Shown: positions 7,711 through 16,566, counted from the first letter of the stretch. The stretch is DNA of 64,000 nt from Acaryochloris sp. CCMEE 5410 (GCF_000238775.2 NZ_AFEJ02000005.1:186001-250000); one strand, 5' to 3'. Notes: a model not told the origin generated them from the sequence alone. Numbers and translations: made by a program.

Positions 7711-7805
7711 GACGTGGTTGTCTAGGCCGATGTCAGCCCAAGACTCACTTTGGAACAACTATCGAAGCTCTCAAAAAATCGCATCACTCAAACAGGAGAT
7801 AAATC

Positions 7806-8093
7806 ATGCCATGCCTTGAACCATTGACACCCATGATCGAGGTTCATGAGTTGAGGGAAGTGGGCCGTGATTGGATCGGTGGCTTGCAAGGATGCTATGC
7901 CCTCGGTCATTTTGATCCAGTTTCGTTTGCTCAGACCGTCAATCCCGATTGTCCTGCTGAAGCTCATCAGGTTCGCCATGAGTACTGGATGGAGTACTTC
8001 CTAGAACCAGACGGAGATTGCATCTGCTTTAGGAAGTGCAATGCAGATATTGAGGGTGCATTTGCCGTTACCTATCTCGAAATTGAAGGGTAA
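7806..8093 (+). CDS. Hypothetical protein
   Basis: 95 residues with AGGAG before the ATG. Acidic, with several aromatics and cysteines (HEYWMEYFLEPDGDCICFRKC). No membrane segment or known motif. Same orientation and spacing as its neighbours, so probably part of the same accessory gene set. Confidence 0.55.
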   Translation: MPCLEPLTPMIEVHELREVGRDWIGGLQGCYALGHFDPVSFAQTVNPDCPAEAHQVRHEYWMEYFLEPDGDCICFRKCNADIEGAFAVTYLEIEG

Positions 8094-8135
8094 CCACAAC
8101 CCAAATTAGCTAATTGAATATTGGAGGAAAATCCC

Positions 8136-8351
8136 ATGCGCGATTTAGTGTACTCGCCTCAGCATCATCTGGTGTACTTCCTCGGAACACTCAGGAGACA
8201 AAACGGCACCCGTCTCAAGGTGTTCTCAACAGTCTCCAGACAACACGTTCTGATGATATCCAAGGACAAATCCGGGAAGTGGAGTAAGAACTTCACCACA
8301 GTCAAAATCACGGATTTACGTCCTGCTGTCCGACTCAAATTGTGCTGTTAG
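8136..8351 (+). CDS. Small basic protein
   Basis: ATG at 8136 chosen because GGAGG is at 8123-8127. 71 residues, basic and beta-rich (NGTRLKVFSTVSRQHVLMI). It ends 11 nt before the methyltransferase start at 8363, so the two are probably co-transcribed. Nucleic-acid binding is a guess from charge. Confidence 0.55.
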   Translation: MRDLVYSPQHHLVYFLGTLRRQNGTRLKVFSTVSRQHVLMISKDKSGKWSKNFTTVKITDLRPAVRLKLCC

Positions 8352-8362
8352 GGGGTGAGGAT

Positions 8363-9196
8363 ATGAATGATTTGTTTATTCAAAACGGGGATGGCCTCTA
8401 CCTCCCCCAGCAATCCACCTATCATCAACGACAGTCTGGGCTATTGCTCCCCAAACGTGACTATGACACTCCAATTACCATTGACCTATTTTGTGGCTGT
8501 GGCGGTTTCAGTCTGGGGATGATCGAGGGTGGCTTTCAAGTGGTGGCCGCAGTTGAAAAGGATGCCAATGCAGCACTAACTTATCTTGCCAATCTGGGGG
8601 CTTATCCCTTGGATATGAATTTTGTGGCAGACAAAGATGAGGCCAAATTCACGAAGCTACTTGAGCAAATCATGCAGGTTGATAAGGACGGTGGTATTGC
8701 TCAATGTTTCCTATCGGGCCAGCATCGGCCCCCAGAGCGTACCGGTGTGGAGCATTTTTGGCTGGGTGACATTCGGCAGCTTTCAGGAAAGCAAATCCTA
8801 GATGCCATTGGCGTGGAAGTTGGTGAAGTCGATTGTGTCTTTGGTGGCCCACCTTGCCAAGGCTTTTCAATCGCAGGTAAGCGACAGGTCCTCGATCCAC
8901 GCAATAGCCTGATCTTTGAATTCGCCCGCATGATTTTGGAGATTCGACCCAAGACCTTTGTGATGGAGAACGTACCAGGAATTCTCAGTATGGTGACTCC
9001 TGAAGGCGTCCCGGTGATAGATGCCTTTTGCCGGGTCATCGCGGATGGGGGATTCTCAACCTACGATGCTCTTCGTAAATCCTTGCATCAGCAAGCAGAA
9101 GCATTTGGGGGTATTCATCAAACGAGTCCAGCGAAAAAGCCCAAAAGAAAGAATCCCGAATCAGATCCTCAACCACAATTGTCGTTATTTGAGTGA
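8363..9196 (+). CDS. DNA cytosine-5 methyltransferase, short form lacking C-terminal motifs
   Basis: 277 residues from the ATG at 8363 (GGTGAGG upstream). Motif I DLFCGCGGFSLG is at residues 41-52, motif IV GGPPCQGFS at 161-169 with catalytic Cys165, and motif VI ENVPG at 202-206. The protein ends about 70 residues later, where motif VIII, the target-recognition domain and motifs IX-X should follow. The C-terminal tail is basic (AKKPKRKNP) and ends QLSLFE, matching the consensus QL[SD]LF beta-clamp-binding motif. SAM binding and the catalytic centre are present, but target recognition must be supplied differently or activity is lost. No restriction enzyme is adjacent. Confidence 0.85.
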   Translation: MNDLFIQNGDGLYLPQQSTYHQRQSGLLLPKRDYDTPITIDLFCGCGGFSLGMIEGGFQVVAAVEKDANAALTYLANLGAYPLDMNFVADKDEAKFTKLLEQIMQVDKDGGIAQCFLSGQHRPPERTGVEHFWLGDIRQLSGKQILDAIGVEVGEVDCVFGGPPCQGFSIAGKRQVLDPRNSLIFEFARMILEIRPKTFVMENVPGILSMVTPEGVPVIDAFCRVIADGGFSTYDALRKSLHQQAEAFGGIHQTSPAKKPKRKNPESDPQPQLSLFE

Positions 9197-9204
9197 GGTT
9201 GATC

Positions 9205-9735
9205 ATGATTGCTGTCCAAACAGCCCTACCTCTTAAACTTCCGCAAACTGGCCAAGCCAAGACGACTGAACAACGCCAGTCCTTTGAACGGATTCTCGTT
9301 GATCTTCGCCAGGAAGCAGCGGAGATACTTGCAATTGCAAATCAGATATTCCAGCAATCCTGGCAGCGTTTACAGGAAGTGCCCACACCACAAATGGGAT
9401 CTGCGGTGAAGGCATACCACCGGGCAAAAGGTATCGTCATTCCCCAAACCATTCACTCTGGCCCAACCTCCAGCAAACCCAGTCGCCCCTATCAACCTTG
9501 GCCCCTGGAGCGGAAGCACCGAGAACGCATTCGACGAATGCGGGTACGGGCACAGAAAAAATACTCCATCTTCAGTTTGCAATTTGATTTCATCCAATCC
9601 GAGCTTGTGAGATTACCTCATTATTTCGGTGTTTGTCCGCTTCCTGGTGAAGTGAGTTGCACCTTGAATCTCCAAGATTTACTGCCGAATTCTGCAATTG
9701 AGCGAGAAAAACAGCTTCGAGCGCAAGAGGGGTAA
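9205..9735 (+). CDS. Hypothetical protein downstream of the methyltransferase
   Basis: Start at the ATG at 9205 (GAGGT upstream), 8 nt after the methyltransferase stop. 176 residues: helical N-terminal half (TEQRQSFERILVDLRQEAAE), basic middle (LERKHRERIRRMRVRAQKK) and a mixed C-terminus. It has none of the missing methyltransferase motifs by eye. The tight spacing suggests co-expression, and a partner role is possible but not shown. Confidence 0.55.
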   Translation: MIAVQTALPLKLPQTGQAKTTEQRQSFERILVDLRQEAAEILAIANQIFQQSWQRLQEVPTPQMGSAVKAYHRAKGIVIPQTIHSGPTSSKPSRPYQPWPLERKHRERIRRMRVRAQKKYSIFSLQFDFIQSELVRLPHYFGVCPLPGEVSCTLNLQDLLPNSAIEREKQLRAQEG

Positions 9736-9870
9736 ACCAGTTCTGGTTAGCCCTCAGCACAGAATACTCAACGCCCATCCTCTTTGCCTGGAATTCCTAT
9801 CAGATTCACATTTTTAAGACCACAAATCATTTCAGTTTCTAGCTGGAATTTGAAAATTTAGGAGGCAATT

Positions 9871-9972
9871 ATGGATGCCTACACCCTTGTCTGGTGGCTG
9901 CTCTGGCAGTCTCTCTATTTCGGAATGTTCCTATACTTCTTCCTCAGTGATGCCTTGAGGAGTCATCCATGA
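9871..9972 (+). CDS. 33-residue membrane microprotein
   Basis: Too short for ordinary gene callers, but AGGAGG lies directly upstream and its stop overlaps the start of the MT-A70 gene (ATGA). The product is one hydrophobic aromatic segment (LVWWLLWQSLYFGMFLYFFL) with a short charged end. A single-span membrane microprotein is the natural reading; alternatively it acts as a leader ORF coupling translation of the methyltransferase. Confidence 0.6.
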   Translation: MDAYTLVWWLLWQSLYFGMFLYFFLSDALRSHP

Positions 9973-10595
9973 AAACTAAGTACGCACCAACCGATAAGCG
10001 TGGTCAGCAGAAGCTTGCCATCACGCTCAATCTTATTCCGAATACCCCACCCCTCCCCGTGGGTGCATTCTCCCTGATTGTGGTTGATCCGCCTTGGAGC
10101 TACCATCTCCGGGAATCCGACAAAACCCACCGTGGACGGTGCCCTTATCCCTCGATGACGGATGAGGAGATTGTAGCGATGCCTGTAAGTTCGATTGCGG
10201 CTCCTGATTCTTATCTGCTGTTGTGGACAACAAACAACCATCTACCATTAGCCTTCAAAGTCATGGAGTCCTGGGGATTTGAGTACAAAGCCATACATAC
10301 GTGGGTTAAGACGACATTGGACAGGTCCAAGATTCGTTACGGCGTAGGACATTACGGTCGAAATGCAACTGAACACGTTCTCATAGGCCGCAAAGGCAAG
10401 GCTAAAACCTTTACGGCTCTTGGATTGACTAATATTCCCACCGCATTCCAGGCTCCCCTTGGTCAGCACTCTCAAAAGCCTGAAGAGTTTTACCAGATGG
10501 CGGATCGGCTAGGTGATGCCTTGGGCGGTCAGCGGATTGAGTTGTTCTCTCGGTGTCCTCGTCCGGGTTGGGAGAGCTGGGGAGCGGAGGCATAG
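9969..10595 (+). CDS. MT-A70 family adenine methyltransferase
   Basis: 208 residues. The catalytic DPPW is at residues 40-43, followed by PYPSMTDEEI, a characteristic MT-A70 segment, then LLLWTTNNHLP and the HSQKPEEFY motif near the C-terminus. Enzymes of this type transfer a methyl group from SAM to N6 of adenine in DNA or RNA. It is compact, like phage and plasmid orphan versions, with no restriction partner. It is translationally coupled to the microprotein before it. Confidence 0.9.
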   Translation: MKTKYAPTDKRGQQKLAITLNLIPNTPPLPVGAFSLIVVDPPWSYHLRESDKTHRGRCPYPSMTDEEIVAMPVSSIAAPDSYLLLWTTNNHLPLAFKVMESWGFEYKAIHTWVKTTLDRSKIRYGVGHYGRNATEHVLIGRKGKAKTFTALGLTNIPTAFQAPLGQHSQKPEEFYQMADRLGDALGGQRIELFSRCPRPGWESWGAEA

Positions 10596-10644
10596 GGATG
10601 ACAGGGATGAAGCAAGCCTGATAAAAATTTTTGGAGAAACAGAG

Positions 10645-11520
10645 ATGACTACTATCGAATGGACCGATCACACTATCAACTGCTTAGTGGGTTGCACAAA
10701 GGTTAGAGCCAAAGGTGCAAAAAGCAGCGGTTGTGAACATTGCTATGCGGCCAGGGCTTCCAAGTCAGGACGACTGCAACAGTTCCCCCAGTACCATGGT
10801 GTTGTCGATGAGAAGGGCAACTGGACAGGTCAGGTGAATTTTGTCCCAGAGCAGTTGGAGAAACTGTTCAAGTTCCGCAAGCCGACCAAGGTATTTATGC
10901 CATCGATGTCAGACCCGTTTCACTCAGCCGTAAAAGACGAGTGGCTGGATCAGATTTTTGCTGCAATCGCACTCAATCCCAAGGTCACAATTCAGATGCT
11001 GACCAAGCGGCCAAAACGAATGCGGGACTATCTCAGGAGTGCCAAAAACAGAATCCGCATTGCCGCTGTCGATAAGGGTCGATCCGCCAATATCAACCAC
11101 AAGGTATTAGCCGACCTTGAATCGTGTCAGTGGGATTGGCCGCTCCCCAATCTCTGGTTAGGTGTATCAGTTGAGAACCAAAAAGCAGCAGACGAGCGGA
11201 TTCCTTTGCTCGGGCAAACGCCAGCCGCTATCCGTTTTTTGAGTTGTGAGCCGTTGTTGGAAGCAGTAAACCTCAATCTAACAGAATCACCCCTGAGCTA
11301 GTGCATCACCGGAGGTGAGTCTGGCCCTGGCGCTCGGCCTTGTGATGTGGCTTGGATTCGCTCAATCCGAGACCAGTGCAAATCAGCAGATGTCCCAGTG
11401 TTCATCAAGCAGCTTGGCAGCAAGCCTGTAGGAGTTCCCAAGCTCCGTTCTGCGAAGGGTGGGGATGCCGAAGAATGGCCGGGGGATCTTCGAGTGCGGG
11501 AGTTTCCTGAGTTCGGTTGA
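10645..11520 (+). pseudogene. Phage Gp37/Gp68-type (DUF5131) protein with internal amber codon
   Basis: MTTIEWTDHTINCLVGC at the N-terminus, the CEHCYAAR cysteine cluster and LTKRPKRM mark the Gp37/Gp68 family. A TAG at 11299-11301 interrupts the frame just before CITGGESGPGARP, a conserved family segment, and the same frame continues to a TGA at 11518-11520 with VPVFIKQLGSKP. The family normally has an aromatic residue at that point, so TGG to TAG is the likely change. The intact length would be 291 residues; now only 218 are made unless the stop is read through. Confidence 0.85.
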
Positions 11521-11535
11521 TGTAGGTGACAGTGG

Positions 11536-11940
11536 ATGAAGAGAGAATACATTCAAGGTTGGCGAGTTGGCATTACGGAGCATCCTGGCAGGCAAGAGCT
11601 GGAGATTCAGGGGCCAGGGGAGCTGCATATTGTGATTCGGAAGTTCAAACCTTCTAACTTTTACCAAGAGAACTACATCGGCTATATGGAAGATGGGGGT
11701 TTTGATGAAGTCTTGATCTGCACCTATATATGTCCAGGAGGAACCAGTCTCTATCAAGAAGATGCCTGGCAGCAAAATAGTGATATCAACCTTGAAATTT
11801 TTTATCTGAGTGAACCCCCACATGCCTACTTGTACATTGGCTGTGCCCACTGGTTTATTCCGGTGGCGTTTACAGAGAAACTTTTCAGCGTATTCCAGAC
11901 AGGCGAGGTCAATGCTTGTCCAGGTTGGACAGCGGGTTAG
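11536..11940 (+). CDS. Hypothetical protein
   Basis: 134 residues, starting MKREYIQGWRVGITEH. Globular, rich in aromatics (YIGYMEDGGFDEVLICTYI), no transmembrane segment. It begins 15 nt after the DUF5131 frame ends, in the same direction. Not recognised. Confidence 0.55.
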   Translation: MKREYIQGWRVGITEHPGRQELEIQGPGELHIVIRKFKPSNFYQENYIGYMEDGGFDEVLICTYICPGGTSLYQEDAWQQNSDINLEIFYLSEPPHAYLYIGCAHWFIPVAFTEKLFSVFQTGEVNACPGWTAG

Positions 11941-12092
11941 CAAAGTTCTTCACTTGCCTCTATCTGGCGTCTTATGAGAAATGATTCAGCATCTGCGCTC
12001 CCTCAATGCTCAAATCCAAAACATTGTTCAAAATAGAAGAAAGGATATCAATTCAGGCTAATGTATCTTCCCAAGATTTAGAGGAGAGAGCC

Positions 12093-12578
12093 ATGAGCGA
12101 GTATGGCGATTTTAATAATCATATTCCTACACCCCAGCTTGACCCTCTGCGTGTGGGAGAAGTCATGGGTTCGGATGCATTCTCCGTGGGAGATTGGGCG
12201 TTACTCAGGACTTGGGAGAATAAGCCTGTTAAGGTGACGAGTCTTCATCAAGACCTTATTTTCGTAGATCGAGGGAGAGGAGAGAGTCTTGAGGGAACCC
12301 TCGCAAATCATTATCCATCAGAGCTGGGCTACCCCTTGGATCATCGGTTTTGGAGTCTACATCAGAAGAAAAGTTATCTACGATGTCATTTTGACCGTAG
12401 GCTTCTCAAACGATGGGAGAAAACTTCTAAAGTCTTCGATCACATATCTGATGTCCTCAAAGCTTTCCTTGTAGGAGCAATGGTTAGTATATTTGCTCTG
12501 ATGATTTTTGGGTTTTGGTCGTATAACAAGATTTCCGGTCGGCTCAATAATGTATTCAATAATTCATCAAGCCAATAA
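12093..12578 (+). CDS. Single-span membrane protein of unknown function
   Basis: ATG at 12093 preceded by GGAGAG; an upstream in-frame start at 12006 lacks a site. 161 residues: soluble N-terminal region with VGDWALLRTWENKPVKVTSL, a basic patch (FDRRLLKRWEKT), then one membrane helix near residues 125-147 (FLVGAMVSIFALMIFGFW) and a short tail. No recognised family. Confidence 0.6.
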   Translation: MSEYGDFNNHIPTPQLDPLRVGEVMGSDAFSVGDWALLRTWENKPVKVTSLHQDLIFVDRGRGESLEGTLANHYPSELGYPLDHRFWSLHQKKSYLRCHFDRRLLKRWEKTSKVFDHISDVLKAFLVGAMVSIFALMIFGFWSYNKISGRLNNVFNNSSSQ

Positions 12579-12603
12579 TTCCAAACTTAAATGCAGTTAG
12601 AAT

Positions 12604-13401
12604 TTAAATCCCCAACACTAATTGAACCTGCCGCGCTTCCTTCGTCCCCTCTGGCAATGGCTCTGGCTTCATGGACTTCGCAGGACAGTACTTCTGATAC
12701 CCACAGTGGTTGCAGTGTTTACCAGCTTCCGGTTTCCACTCATCATCTGCTCTGAGCTTTACCGCGATATCCCCGATCAACTCTCGTACCTGCTGGTGAT
12801 GGTCAGGCGTCACATCAAATGAAACTTTCTGACCTTGCCGTAGATAAATCAGACTCAGCGTTTCCAGTGCCTCTGGGTAGATCTGCTCCAGAATCAAAAA
12901 GTACAGTCCTAGCTGTAGATCTATTCCATCAGATGGGCCAATAGTCTTGCTCGTTTTGTAGTCAATCAGCTCCAGACCCTTATCGGTATAGTCTAAGCGG
13001 TCATAACGACCTGTGATGGAAAACTCAATATTGTTCACCTGGAAGCTGGCCTTGATCTTCCCCTCGACGCCAAGCGGCTTGCGGATCTGAGGAAGTGGGG
13101 CAACATATTTCTCGTAATAGATCTGCAATGCCATCCACCCCTCATGAACCTGGGTGGGTTTCAGCTCTCCAGTATGTGCCTGCCAGCAAACGGCGAACCA
13201 GTCGAGGGAAGGGAGGGGGTAATCGTAGTTCCAGTCTTTGTAGATATCTGCGAGGGTTTTGTGAAGGGCAATACCAAAGGCAGGCGATCCAAAAGCAGAG
13301 GGTGAAGAGAGTCCCCGCTCATATCTGAAGTTGTAGGCTTTGGGGCACTGCTGGTAGGTGATGAGTTTAGTGGCTGAGAGGGGATAAGCCATCTGGGGCA
13401 C
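12604..13401 (-). CDS. PD-(D/E)XK nuclease of the RecB/Cas4 type
   Basis: 265 residues. GRYDRLDY followed by LELIDYKTSK gives the D...D-x-K catalytic core around residues 127-150. One cysteine in YQQCPKAY near the N-terminus and CNHCGYQKYCP near the C-terminus form the 4Fe-4S set seen in Cas4, AddB and related exonucleases. It may process plasmid or foreign DNA ends. No CRISPR array or cas genes are nearby, so it is not part of CRISPR adaptation here. The start may be the GTG at 13401 or the ATG at 13392. Confidence 0.85.
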   Translation of the reverse strand: MPQMAYPLSATKLITYQQCPKAYNFRYERGLSSPSAFGSPAFGIALHKTLADIYKDWNYDYPLPSLDWFAVCWQAHTGELKPTQVHEGWMALQIYYEKYVAPLPQIRKPLGVEGKIKASFQVNNIEFSITGRYDRLDYTDKGLELIDYKTSKTIGPSDGIDLQLGLYFLILEQIYPEALETLSLIYLRQGQKVSFDVTPDHHQQVRELIGDIAVKLRADDEWKPEAGKHCNHCGYQKYCPAKSMKPEPLPEGTKEARQVQLVLGI

Positions 13402-13779
13402 CTGGAAAGGCTAGCTTCATCATAGATCGAGCCTTATTCCGCCTCGACAATAACGTAATCAGAGTATCGATATTTTTGTCCCAGTCTTGGCCTGTAATGT
13501 ATGACTGGGTGGTTGAAAATAAGTAAATCTCAATGAATTTAGTTGAAGATCATATTGATAATTTTCTCAACTGTGAATATGAAATGAAAACCTGACAACT
13601 TTACGACAGAATTGCTAGCATACGTAAAATATGAATTTCAGCGGATATAGTTTGACGTTGAATTGATATTAGGATGACTCTGCAGGGATTAGTTGTAACT
13701 CTATTGAGAATGACTCTTAACTCAGGTTTAACCCCAACATTGAGATTTGAGTGTAAAGGCTACATCAGAGGACTCACCC
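13402..13779. other. Divergent intergenic region
   Basis: Contains the promoters of the leftward nuclease and rightward Crp/Fnr regulator. It is AT-rich in the middle. A 7-bp stem CCCAGTC (13480-13486) / GACTGGG (13503-13509) is the only clear structure. I could not assign -35/-10 elements or a regulator site with confidence. Confidence 0.4.
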
Positions 13780-14409
13780 ATGCCACCAACCCAGATTTTA
13801 CCTACTTTATCCCCCAACAATGGGTCTCAGTTACTCGAAGAGGTCTATCAGGGACGCCAAACCTACGAATTTAAGCGGGGTATCACGATTCCGTTGCATT
13901 CCCAAGAACTTTGGGTGGTTTGCCGGGGAATCCTTCAACTACGGACTTTCGATAGTGAGGGGAATGAGGCGATCCTGGGATTGGCTTATCCAGAGATGCC
14001 CTTTGGTTTGCCCTTCACCCAGATTGACCCTTATGAAGTGATTGCGTTATCTGATGTAGTGCTGATGCGGATCACTCAGATAGAACTGGAGCGATCGTCT
14101 GTACTGGCACAAGGAATTCTGTCTCAACTCAATCGGCGTTTACAGCAGGCAGAAGACTTGCTAGCCTTGGTTCATCTCCATCCTGTGAGCGCTCGCTGTC
14201 GGGAGTTGCTGTTGTTGCTTAGCAAAGAAATAGGGGAACAGACCCCAGAAGGTATTCGAATTAGGGTTCGATTAACTCATCAACAAATTGCAGATCTGGC
14301 GGGGGTCACTCGTGTGACGGCCACTCGCGTTCTTGGTGAACTGCGAAAGGAAGGATGGCTATCTATCGACAGAACTCGTCATTTAGTTGTCCACAGCTCT
14401 AGGTTTTAG
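13780..14409 (+). CDS. Crp/Fnr-family transcriptional regulator
   Basis: About 209 residues from the ATG at 13780 (AGAGGA upstream). The N-terminal cyclic-nucleotide-binding-like barrel is degenerate and lacks the usual cAMP phosphate-binding motif. The C-terminal winged helix-turn-helix is clear: LTHQQIADLAGVTRVTATRV, then ELRKEGWLSID. No Fnr-type cysteine cluster is visible. Cyanobacterial members include NtcA, but this is too divergent to call it that. It may regulate nearby plasmid genes; the signal is unknown. Confidence 0.85.
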   Translation: MPPTQILPTLSPNNGSQLLEEVYQGRQTYEFKRGITIPLHSQELWVVCRGILQLRTFDSEGNEAILGLAYPEMPFGLPFTQIDPYEVIALSDVVLMRITQIELERSSVLAQGILSQLNRRLQQAEDLLALVHLHPVSARCRELLLLLSKEIGEQTPEGIRIRVRLTHQQIADLAGVTRVTATRVLGELRKEGWLSIDRTRHLVVHSSRF

Positions 14410-14727
14410 AATCCTCACCACCTGCACACTAATCATTAGCTCTGCCTAGTATCCTCCCTCCACCGATCAGAAACTCTAATCCCCCAATCCTTGTAGCACC
14501 AAGCTATCCACGCTACCCTAGTCACTAGGCAGTGGGACAGTCCCACCCAAAGTTTTTTCACCAAATCCACCTCACCACGACTCTCCATCGAGTCTGATTT
14601 TTGCTGAGGGTATATTCCCCAAGAGGCAAAGACCTCCCTTTGCATTTTCTCAATATCCACATGGCCGACTCGGTTGCACATGCCAGTCGTGCTTTATCCA
14701 CTATTCATTAATTCAAAGGACACCGCT
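14410..14727. other. Intergenic region
   Basis: No gene supported. It contains a small perfect stem GTGGGA (14532-14537) / TCCCAC (14541-14546) with a 3-nt loop. Otherwise no repeat or RNA is evident. Confidence 0.4.
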
Positions 14728-15384
14728 ATGAAATTGATAACAAGCGTCAAAATCCAGCAAGCCGAGCACACCGAAGTCATCGACACCGCCGCTACCCAAG
14801 TGGGCCTGGCCGCAAACAAAGCCTTCCTGTTCGTCATCCGAAAGGAAATCCAAGGATGGAAAAACTTCACTGCCCTCTGCTCCTGGGGCCTGTCCAAAGT
14901 GAGCCAGAAGCATGGCCCCATCTTTGAGGAGGTCAAGGAACGAACTGTGGCGGTCTATCGCAAAGGGTGTCAGCAAGAGACGGTATTAGTCCAAGCGCTC
15001 ATCAAACCCAGCTCACGGATCGGATTGATGCCCCACTGGAAGCTGCACGATAAAGCTATCGACTGGTTCAAGGTCCAGACCCAGGCATTCCTGGCCGACA
15101 GCCCGGTCGAGGATACTTCTGAGGTCGAGGCTGAGGATCTGGCTCCTGACATTTCGGAAGACCTGGAGGAGATTGCAAACGTGGCTGAGGTGGGGGAATC
15201 CATGACCATCTTGGATGAGTCCCCTGTCCTTGATCCGCCTGTTGATCCTGACCCACTGGATGATGAGTTGGCCGTTCCTCAAGACCCGACTCCTGTTGAG
15301 GCTAGTGGTAGTGGGAAGCGTCGGACTGGAACCAAGAGGGTGACCCTAGCTGATGTGATGAAGCAAGAAGCTGCCAAATCCTAG
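14728..15384 (+). CDS. Hypothetical protein with acidic disordered tail
   Basis: Start at the ATG at 14728 with AAGGA upstream. 218 residues: an N-terminal globular domain to about residue 125, then a long acidic, proline-rich tail (residues 126-200) and a basic terminal helix (KRVTLADVMKQEAAKS). The acidic tail plus basic end recalls proteins that bind single-stranded nucleic acid and recruit partners, but no motif proves it. Confidence 0.6.
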   Translation: MKLITSVKIQQAEHTEVIDTAATQVGLAANKAFLFVIRKEIQGWKNFTALCSWGLSKVSQKHGPIFEEVKERTVAVYRKGCQQETVLVQALIKPSSRIGLMPHWKLHDKAIDWFKVQTQAFLADSPVEDTSEVEAEDLAPDISEDLEEIANVAEVGESMTILDESPVLDPPVDPDPLDDELAVPQDPTPVEASGSGKRRTGTKRVTLADVMKQEAAKS

Positions 15385-15557
15385 GCAGACCATAGACCTG
15401 GCCTCTGAGGGGACTTGGGGGCTGGGTGGTTTTGATAGGATGACAGTGGCTTAAGATTGGGTGGTGATTGAGCTAAATCGAACAAGCAAGCAGTGACCTT
15501 ATGAGTATTTCAGCGTACTTTGTAAGGCTGTTAGATGATTCTGCGTGAGGTGAGTCC

Positions 15558-15962
15558 ATGATCAGCATCCCATCCTTAACTCAGACTCAATTGGCACTTC
15601 TGAGAGCAGCCAAAAAGTATTCTGGGAAAACCGTGCGGCTTTGCTATGAAACCCCGATCACCAATCCCAGAAAGCCTCCGATAAAGCATCCTCCATTCAT
15701 CCAGAAACTCGTTGATTTCGGCTTGATAGAAGTTGAATCAAGGCAAGTTCTCAGCGGCCCCTCGCTCCTTGAGAAAGATAGCTGGAATGAATACTGTGCA
15801 GATTTGGAGTTACCGTCAATTCGGGCTTGGGAATTATGGCGTGAGGAATTCATTGCCAAGCAAAAAGAGGCTCCCCATATCCTTATTCCTGGGGAGAGTT
15901 TTGAGGAATTTAGCGATGTCTGGATACAAGAAATCAATTTTCATGCAACTCAATCGCCTTAG
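15558..15962 (+). CDS. Hypothetical protein
   Basis: 134 residues, GAGGTGAG before the ATG. The N-terminal segment (LTQTQLALLRAAKKY) could be a winged-helix first helix, followed by HPPFIQKLVDFGLIEVE, also reminiscent of a winged helix. DNA binding is a weak inference. Confidence 0.5.
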   Translation: MISIPSLTQTQLALLRAAKKYSGKTVRLCYETPITNPRKPPIKHPPFIQKLVDFGLIEVESRQVLSGPSLLEKDSWNEYCADLELPSIRAWELWREEFIAKQKEAPHILIPGESFEEFSDVWIQEINFHATQSP

Positions 15963-15980
15963 TGGAACATTCATAAGTAG

Positions 15981-16089
15981 ACCTCTTGCAATATTCGTTT
16001 CATGATGTGCTACTTACGCAAAAAATGTCGTGATCTGACTCGAATTTTAAGTCTTCTACCATATCGTTAGTTGAATTATGCAAGAGGTT
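15981..16089. mobile_element. Candidate 109-bp MITE
   Basis: Terminal inverted repeats ACCTCTTGCA (15981-15990) and TGCAAGAGGT (16079-16088), flanked by a possible TAG duplication at 15978-15980 and 16090-16092. No coding capacity. The ends resemble those of IS5-superfamily elements with 3-bp duplications, so it could be moved by such a transposase; no parental element is in the window. Confidence 0.5.
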
Positions 16090-16092
16090 TAG

Positions 16093-16566
16093 TAAAGGCA
16101 GGTAGCGGTGCAAATGCCTGGTTTTGTGAAGGTAACCTTGCCGATCTGGGGTACGCTACACTCTTACTCTTTCCGGGGTGCCTACCCTCGCATCATCTCA
16201 GGCTAATCCTCGATCCAACACCAGCCCCGGAACATGGCCTAGCGACAAGCGGTTTTCTATCCTTACCATCCACACCGACAGTCCCGCATAGCTATTTTCA
16301 AAAGCTTACAAGACTTTCTGCGAACCTAACCTTCAGCAAAAACTGGGCAACTCAAACCTGGCATTGCACCAGATTAGTCTGAATAAGTTGTTTTGCATCA
16401 GATCCGTCGGGCGCAAAGCCTTCTTCTTTTACGATGCGATTTCAAGGCTGATCTCGGACCGGGCATGAAATAAACTATCGAATAGTAATTGCTCAGGTGT
16501 GGGGTAGACGCCTCTGTTGGGTAGCCAACCGCTTAGTGATAAGAATTCTGTCCTGTATTTGAAGCA
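16093..16566. other. Intergenic region without a supported gene
   Basis: One frame is open over 300 nt but has no ribosome-binding site and an implausible composition. No tRNA or strong hairpin is visible. It may be decayed coding or mobile DNA. Confidence 0.4.

Noticed and set aside
10645-11520. Amber codon suggesting genetic-code reassignment
   Set aside because: Other TAG codons end genes normally here (for example parA and atpC-side genes), and the IS6 remnant is clearly degraded; simple mutation is more likely.
12604-13401. Cas4-like nuclease suggesting a CRISPR system
   Set aside because: No repeat array or cas gene anywhere in the window; RecB-type nuclease without CRISPR context.
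16071-16382. 103-codon open frame after the MITE
   Set aside because: No ribosome-binding site, implausible composition and overlap with the MITE end; not called as a gene.
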